A stretch of DNA of 64,000 nucleotides from Thermomicrobium roseum DSM 5159 (lineage in GTDB: Bacteria; Chloroflexota; Chloroflexia; Thermomicrobiales; Thermomicrobiaceae), in NCBI RefSeq assembly GCF_000021685.1, contig NC_011959.1, positions 62,001 to 126,000 of the forward strand. Reading direction: 5' to 3'. The translations under genes and the position numbers were made by a program. The notes under the pieces were generated by a model. That model searched no databases and was not told the origin of the DNA. It saw only the letters and a list, made by a program, of their open reading frames with translations. Position 1 is the first letter of the stretch; every line of letters begins with the position of its first letter. Below, piece after piece: positions 59,514-64,000 of the stretch.

Positions 59514-60797
59514 TCAGTCGTCAGCTGCCACCTCGTCAAGATACCGGAAGCCCCAATCCTGATAGGGGCGATCGACTGCTAACGCGCGCTCGAGCATGCG
59601 CTCGACGCGGATCGCGTGTTCGCGTGTCCGTTCATCTGGTGCGCGCTCCGGATCGTAGAGCTTGGACATCTGCTTCCAGATGATGCGCCGCTGGATCTCG
59701 CTGGTTCCTTCCACGATGCGGAGACTCCGATAGTTGCGGTAGATGCGCTCGAGCGGGTAATCCCGGCAATAGCCGCGCGCACCGAAGAGTTGCACTGCCG
59801 TATCGACGACGTGCTGGCACGCTTCCGTGGAGTAGAGCTTGGCCATCGCTGCTTCCTTGGCGGCGAACTCGCCGCGATCGATCTTGCGCGCTGCCTCGTA
59901 CATGGCCAGGCGAGAGAGCCAGATCGTCGTCGCAGCTTCCGCGAGCTGCCATTGGATGCCCTGAAAGTCAGCCAGCCGCTGACCGAAGGCCTGCCGCCGC
60001 TTCACATAGGCCATAGCGAGTTCCCAGGCGCGCTCGGCATAGCCGATCGCGAGCGAGCAGCACTTGACGCGCCCTTCGTCGAGCGTGCGCATGAGCAGCC
60101 GGAAGCCCCAACCGAGTTCACCCAACAGGTTTTCTGCTGGAACCTTGCAATCCTCGAAGACGAGGACGCTCTCGTCGATGCCAGCGTTGCCCATCATCTT
60201 CTGTCGACGCGCGACCCGCATTCCGGGCGTCCCTTTGGGAACGAGAAACACGCTGATCCCGCCGTGAGCACCCTTGCCGGGATCGGTCGCCGCGGCGACT
60301 GTGAAGACATCGCCCCGCTCTGCCCAGGTGATCCAGTACTTGACGCCGTTGAGTACCCAGTAGCCGTCACGCCACTCGGCGCGGGTGGAGATGCCCTGGC
60401 CGTCCGACCCGACCTGCGGCTCGCTCATGGCGAAAACGCCGATGATCTCCCCACGTGCAAGGCGGGGCAAGTACTCGCGCTTCAGCTCTTCGCTTCCACC
60501 ATGCAGGATGGCCAGGCTGCCGATGCCGTTGTTGAGGTCCACCACGTAGCCGATAGCCAGAGGGGCCTTGTGGATCTGCTCCAGGACCATGCACGTTTCG
60601 AGCAGGTTGAAGCCGAGACCCCCGTACTCTTTGGGAATCGTCATGCCGAAGTAGCCACGCTTGGCCACATCGGCGATGACCTCCGGGGGAAGGTAGTCTG
60701 TCCGCTCGATCTCGTCTTCGAGCGGCATCAGCTCCTCATAGACGTAGCGCTTGGTCTCCTCGACGAACTCGAGAACCTCTGCCCGGACGCCATCCAT
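59514..60797 (-). CDS. Acyl-CoA dehydrogenase
   Basis: FAD-dependent dehydrogenase of 427 residues introducing a double bond in acyl-CoA. The FAD motifs are FAMSEPQVGSDGQGIST and YWITWAERGD, and the C-terminal RIVEGTSEIQRRI contains a Glu at the usual catalytic place. Chain length cannot be assigned. ATG 60797 overlaps the stop of the upstream synthetase gene (TGATG), so it is translationally coupled. Confidence 0.93.
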   Translation of the reverse strand: MDGVRAEVLEFVEETKRYVYEELMPLEDEIERTDYLPPEVIADVAKRGYFGMTIPKEYGGLGFNLLETCMVLEQIHKAPLAIGYVVDLNNGIGSLAILHGGSEELKREYLPRLARGEIIGVFAMSEPQVGSDGQGISTRAEWRDGYWVLNGVKYWITWAERGDVFTVAAATDPGKGAHGGISVFLVPKGTPGMRVARRQKMMGNAGIDESVLVFEDCKVPAENLLGELGWGFRLLMRTLDEGRVKCCSLAIGYAERAWELAMAYVKRRQAFGQRLADFQGIQWQLAEAATTIWLSRLAMYEAARKIDRGEFAAKEAAMAKLYSTEACQHVVDTAVQLFGARGYCRDYPLERIYRNYRSLRIVEGTSEIQRRIIWKQMSKLYDPERAPDERTREHAIRVERMLERALAVDRPYQDWGFRYLDEVAADD

Positions 60798-62968
60798 CAC
60801 CCATCCCTCCTTTCCGGAGCACGCAGAACGATCAGACTGTCGACTGCCCACGCACCTCGTCCTTCCTCGAGCACGATGAGCGGATTCACTTCCGCGACCT
60901 CGATCAGGTCAGCCGCTGCCACGGCGAACCAGCTGAAACGAGCGATGGCCTCGGCCGCCGCACGGCGGTCACGTGGAGCCAGCCGTCGATGACCAGCCAG
61001 CAGGGCTGCGCCCCGCAGTTCGCTGAGCATCCGATCCGCCTCCTCTGGACTGACCGGGGCCTTGCGATAGACGACATCTCGCCAGATCTCCACGAACTCA
61101 CCGCCGAGACCGACACTCACCACCATGCCGAACGTCGAATCGCGGAGGCATCCGAGGAGAAGCTCCAGCCCGTGCGGAATTTGTCGTTGAACCAGATAGC
61201 CGGTGACCTCCAGCGATGGTGTGGCCGCGAGGGTCTCGACCATCCCCTGCCATGCCTCGATCAGCGCCTGGCGATCACTGATACCGAGCCGGACCGCTCC
61301 GAGGTCGCTCTTGTGGAGCAAGTTCGGTCCCTGTGCCTTGAGCACGACCGGAAACCCGATCTCGTCGGCTGCCGCGAGTGCTTCCTCCAGGCAGGTCACC
61401 CAGCGTTCGCTCGGGATAGGCAAGCCGATACGTGCGAGGATCTGCTTCGCTTCGTACTCGGTCAGCGTCACCGGTTGATCGTGTGCTGACCGCGTGGCAC
61501 GCTGATGCCAGCGCTCGATCTCCTGGCGAATCTCCCCGAGGGAGGACGGTGGAGCGAGCGAGTCCGGTGCGCTGGCTCGCCACTGGCTGTAGCGCGCTGC
61601 ATGAGCGATCGCGCGGTACCCGTATTCGGTTCCTTGCAAAACGGGAATCCCGGCCGCGCGGAGGCGCTGCACTTCCGTGCAATCGAGCCCCGTTGCCTGA
61701 TTGGTGACCACAGCGAGTGGCTTCGCGGTGCGCTCGCGCAAAGCGAGCATCGCCTCGGCATACAGGTGCGCTTCCTCGGTTTCCCGCACCATGTCGGTTC
61801 CCAAGACAATGGTCTCGATGTTCGGGTCTTCGGCGAAGGCGGCCAACGTGGCCGGGTAGACTTCGTCGAAGTTGCCGGAACCCCAGGCGTCCAGCGGATT
61901 CTCGAGCTTGACGTACGGAGCCAGAACCGTCCGCAGTCGTTCGGCAGTTTTGGGTGACAAGGGTGGGAACTCGAGGCCGATCCGCTCTCCCCAGTCCGCG
62001 ATGAGCGCTTTCTCTCCTCCACTATCGGTCACCACGCCGACGCGGAAGCTCCGTGGCCAGCGCCCAGCGAGCAGAAATTCAGCCGTGTCGTACAGCTCGT
62101 CGAGCGTCTCGACCAGGATCACGCCGTATTGGCGCATGATATCGCGGAAGATCGCGTCCGAGCCAGCGATCGCGCCGGTGTGCACCAGAACCGTCGCGCG
62201 GGCCAATTCCGAGCGACCGACCTTGAGCAGGACGATCGGGACAGAACGCGCATGAGCGGCCTGGATCACGTCCAGGAACCGCTCGCCATCGCGCACGACT
62301 TCGAGGAAGCCGACGAGAAGACGCACGTGGGGGTCGGACAAGGCGGCCGCGAAGTAATCGGCCGCAGTCAGGACGGCTTCGTTCCCGCTCGAGACCAGGT
62401 AGCGAAAGCGGAGTGACCGCGTGTTGTGGGCCAAGGACCAAAAGACGGAACCGCTCTGCACGACCGCAGCGGCCGGACCGGTCGCCAGGTCGCCTGGCAG
62501 GTGATAGCCGGTCAAGGTTGCTCGTGCGTCCGGAGTGACCAACCCCAGACAATTGGGACCACAGACGGCGATGCCGCGGTCGCGGGCGATGGCGGTGATT
62601 TCCTGCTGAATCGCCAAGCCTGAGGGACCCGCCTCGGCGAAACCGGAGCCGAGTAGAACCGCAGCCCGCACTCCTCGCTCAGCGAGTGCGCGAAACGCCT
62701 GCAGGGTATTTTCCGGTGAGAGGGCGATCACTGCGCAGTCAGGCGTTTCGGGGAGGTCCTCGACTGTGCGGAAGCAGGGGAACCCCTCGACCGCCTCACC
62801 ACTGGGATGCAGTGCCCACACTGGACCGCGAAAGCCGAAGGTTCGCAAATTGGAGAGGACAGTCCGGGCCATGCGCCGCCGCGGGCTCGCGCCGACGACG
62901 ACGATGCTGCGCGGTCGCAACAGCGGGGCCAGCATCTCCGATTGCACTGTTCTCTGCTCGTGCATCAT
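60797..62968 (-). CDS. ADP-forming acyl-CoA synthetase (CoA-binding, ligase and ATP-grasp domains)
   Basis: A 723-residue three-domain enzyme. A CoA-binding Rossmann domain (LLRPRSIVVVGASPRR) is followed by a succinyl-CoA-ligase-like region with the phospho-His loop VHTGAIAGSDAI, and a C-terminal ATP-grasp half from LTEYEAKQILARIGLPIP. Such proteins make or use acyl-CoA with ADP/ATP; some are also protein acetyltransferases, but no GNAT domain is present here. Start ATG 62968 overlaps the upstream thioesterase stop. It probably links acids to acyl-CoA for the dehydrogenase. Confidence 0.88.
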   Translation of the reverse strand: MMHEQRTVQSEMLAPLLRPRSIVVVGASPRRRMARTVLSNLRTFGFRGPVWALHPSGEAVEGFPCFRTVEDLPETPDCAVIALSPENTLQAFRALAERGVRAAVLLGSGFAEAGPSGLAIQQEITAIARDRGIAVCGPNCLGLVTPDARATLTGYHLPGDLATGPAAAVVQSGSVFWSLAHNTRSLRFRYLVSSGNEAVLTAADYFAAALSDPHVRLLVGFLEVVRDGERFLDVIQAAHARSVPIVLLKVGRSELARATVLVHTGAIAGSDAIFRDIMRQYGVILVETLDELYDTAEFLLAGRWPRSFRVGVVTDSGGEKALIADWGERIGLEFPPLSPKTAERLRTVLAPYVKLENPLDAWGSGNFDEVYPATLAAFAEDPNIETIVLGTDMVRETEEAHLYAEAMLALRERTAKPLAVVTNQATGLDCTEVQRLRAAGIPVLQGTEYGYRAIAHAARYSQWRASAPDSLAPPSSLGEIRQEIERWHQRATRSAHDQPVTLTEYEAKQILARIGLPIPSERWVTCLEEALAAADEIGFPVVLKAQGPNLLHKSDLGAVRLGISDRQALIEAWQGMVETLAATPSLEVTGYLVQRQIPHGLELLLGCLRDSTFGMVVSVGLGGEFVEIWRDVVYRKAPVSPEEADRMLSELRGAALLAGHRRLAPRDRRAAAEAIARFSWFAVAAADLIEVAEVNPLIVLEEGRGAWAVDSLIVLRAPERRDG

Positions 62969-63405
62969 GCACCCTCGAACGCCTCGATCTTTTCCCGGAC
63001 GAAATCGGGCAATGGGCAGGACCGTCGAGACCGGCTGTCGTAGCAAACGAGCACGAGACGACCGTGAGCATGGACGCGCTCGCGCGCTGCGTCGACGACT
63101 GCAAAGTGCACCTCGAAACTGGATCGCCCACGCTTCGGGATGCGGATCCCGATCGAAACCAGGTCATCGAAGGCGACCGGCGCCCGATAGTCGATCTCGG
63201 CATGCGCGAACGCCCAGTCGAACGATCCCTCGTGGATCGTCTTGCCGATCGGGACACCGATTTGCCGAAAGTACTCCATGATCGCCTGCTCGACGTACTC
63301 GAAATAGACACTGAAGTAGACGATCCCTTGCATGTCGCAGTCACGGTAGCGCACTCGCCAGGGGTACCAGAAGCGGAACGATTCGAGTTCGGCCTGCATC
63401 ATCAT
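62965..63405 (-). CDS. Hotdog-fold acyl-CoA thioesterase (YbgC/FadM-like)
   Basis: A 146-residue single hotdog protein. YPWRVRYRDCDMQGIVYFSVY carries the conserved Asp, and EIDYRAPVAFDDLVSIGIRI is the typical strand. It starts with three consecutive ATGs (63405, 63402, 63399) and no strong ribosome site. First gene of a three-gene operon with the synthetase and dehydrogenase. Confidence 0.9.
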   Translation of the reverse strand: MMMQAELESFRFWYPWRVRYRDCDMQGIVYFSVYFEYVEQAIMEYFRQIGVPIGKTIHEGSFDWAFAHAEIDYRAPVAFDDLVSIGIRIPKRGRSSFEVHFAVVDAARERVHAHGRLVLVCYDSRSRRSCPLPDFVREKIEAFEGA

Positions 63406-63745
63406 TTTCCCGTCAGACGCTCGAGCAGCTGATCCTGACCATGTTCGCGTGAACGGATGATCGGGAGCGCGTCACTTCCTTTGACTGGCCGTTACTGGCA
63501 TCGTGTTGGCGATCCGATCGATTCGGTGGAACGAAGCTGCTGCTCGAGTAAAGCATAGCGAAACGGTGCTCCCGCTCAATTCGCGCCGCGTATGGTGACA
63601 GGAGGGATGCATGTGTCAGGCGTATGAAACTGATCGGCTCTCGAACTCGGCCCATCTCACCAGTAGCGGAAGGCATCTCTCCTCCCTCGTTGTACCCGAG
63701 GAAACGCGGTGTATCGACCCCGTAGGTGGATCCGTTCCAGCCAGC
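63406..63745. other. Gene-free stretch
   Basis: 340 bp without coding character. It should hold the acyl-CoA operon promoter, but no clear -35/-10 pair was found. No tRNA or repeat array is present. Confidence 0.35.
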
Positions 63746-63785
63746 GGTACGCCGGACACCGAAGCCAGGTGGTGTCCGGCGTACC
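63746..63785 (-). terminator. 15-bp hairpin after the solute-binding protein
   Basis: GGTACGCCGGACACC (63746-63760) and GGTGTCCGGCGTACC (63771-63785) pair perfectly around 10 nt. It lies 20 bp past the stop codon of the solute-binding protein gene. There is no T-run. Confidence 0.6.
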
Positions 63786-63805
63786 TGCAGCGCTGGACGA
63801 TGGTG

Positions 63806-64000
63806 CTAGCGAGCGATCCAGCTATTGAAGCGCTCGACGACCTCGTCGAGGTGATCGGCCCACCACTGATAGTCCGGATAGACCTGGAGCGCCTTGTTCT
63901 GTGGCGCACTCGGCAACACGGCCACGCGTTCTGCGGGCAAGGCTTCGAACGCCCGCTTGTTGGCTGGGCCGTCCGGATAGGCCAGCGCGAAGGCCCGCTG
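63806..64000 (-). CDS. PotD-like spermidine/putrescine-type solute-binding protein (C-terminal part)
   Basis: The last 64 residues of a protein that starts beyond the window. LAYPDGPANKRAFEALP, LPSAPQNKALQVYPDYQ and WWADHLDEVVERFNSWIAR match the C-terminal lobe of ABC-type polyamine or polyamine-like periplasmic binding proteins. The ligand cannot be told from this part. Confidence 0.75.
   Translation of the reverse strand, partial: QRAFALAYPDGPANKRAFEALPAERVAVLPSAPQNKALQVYPDYQWWADHLDEVVERFNSWIAR

Noticed and set aside
1..64000. tRNA, rRNA, CRISPR array, insertion sequence or prophage
   Set aside because: No T-arm motif in the gaps, no regularly spaced repeats, no transposase, integrase or phage gene was found by reading; a covariance-model scan would settle the RNA part.

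Overview
The window is a strongly GC-rich, gene-dense bacterial chromosome segment with long co-directional operons, many ATGA start/stop overlaps and frequent GTG starts. The protein repertoire and gene order (a long division and cell wall cluster ending ftsZ-nrdR; rpsP-khpA-rimM; a trp operon behind a T-box) suggest a thermophilic Chloroflexota of the Thermomicrobium/Sphaerobacter type. That placement is an inference from sequence character and was not checked against a database.

Layout. 1-800: the tail of a plus-strand gene, then a minus-strand thioredoxin-fold gene whose first redox cysteine is encoded by an in-frame TGA with a hairpin just behind it, a candidate selenoprotein. 1487-16233: MraZ-type operator repeats, then mraZ, rsmH, ftsL, ftsI, murF, mraY, murD, ftsW, murC, murB, ddl, ftsQ, ftsZ and nrdR; murE, murG and ftsA are not in the cluster. 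16191-22128: a membrane-anchored protein with a possible cysteine-peptidase fold, trxA, a PfkB sugar kinase, an M28 peptidase and a YtcJ-like amidohydrolase. 22436-24776: a small arsenic-type locus (CxC-type ArsR and an ArsO-like flavoprotein with a cysteine-rich tail) around a 24-bp perfect palindrome. 24783-31804: ctaG, a KimA-like permease, a tandem universal stress protein, a TerC-family gene behind a yybP-ykoY (Mn2+) riboswitch, and a GH13 alpha-glucosidase. 31878-38584: a small membrane protein, recG, a MqnA-like protein, a flavin reductase and two glycosyltransferases. 38723-45001: rpmB; a minus-strand prmC/prfA/LOG/thpR block; and plus-strand zinc ribbon, pheA, rsmD, coaD and a coiled-coil gene. 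45247-47424: a chemoreceptor gene broken by an in-frame TAA. 47858-57179: a promoter, a tryptophan T-box with terminator, and trpE-G-D-C-F-B-A-aroH-DAHP synthase-hisIE. 57164-58459: rimM, khpA and rpsP. 58815-63405: a YbjQ-family gene and an acyl-CoA operon (hotdog thioesterase, ADP-forming acyl-CoA synthetase, acyl-CoA dehydrogenase). The window ends in the C-terminus of a PotD-like solute-binding protein.

The genes fall into coherent modules: cell wall precursor synthesis and septation, under a likely MraZ loop; aromatic amino acid synthesis from DAHP and chorismate to tryptophan, sensed by uncharged tRNA-Trp, with phenylalanine's pheA elsewhere in the window; manganese handling through the terC riboswitch; and acyl-CoA catabolism. 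The strongest unusual signals are the Sec-type thioredoxin, the terC riboswitch with its competing 17-bp arm, the trp T-box, the interrupted chemoreceptor, and the arsenic locus with its palindrome and cysteine tail.
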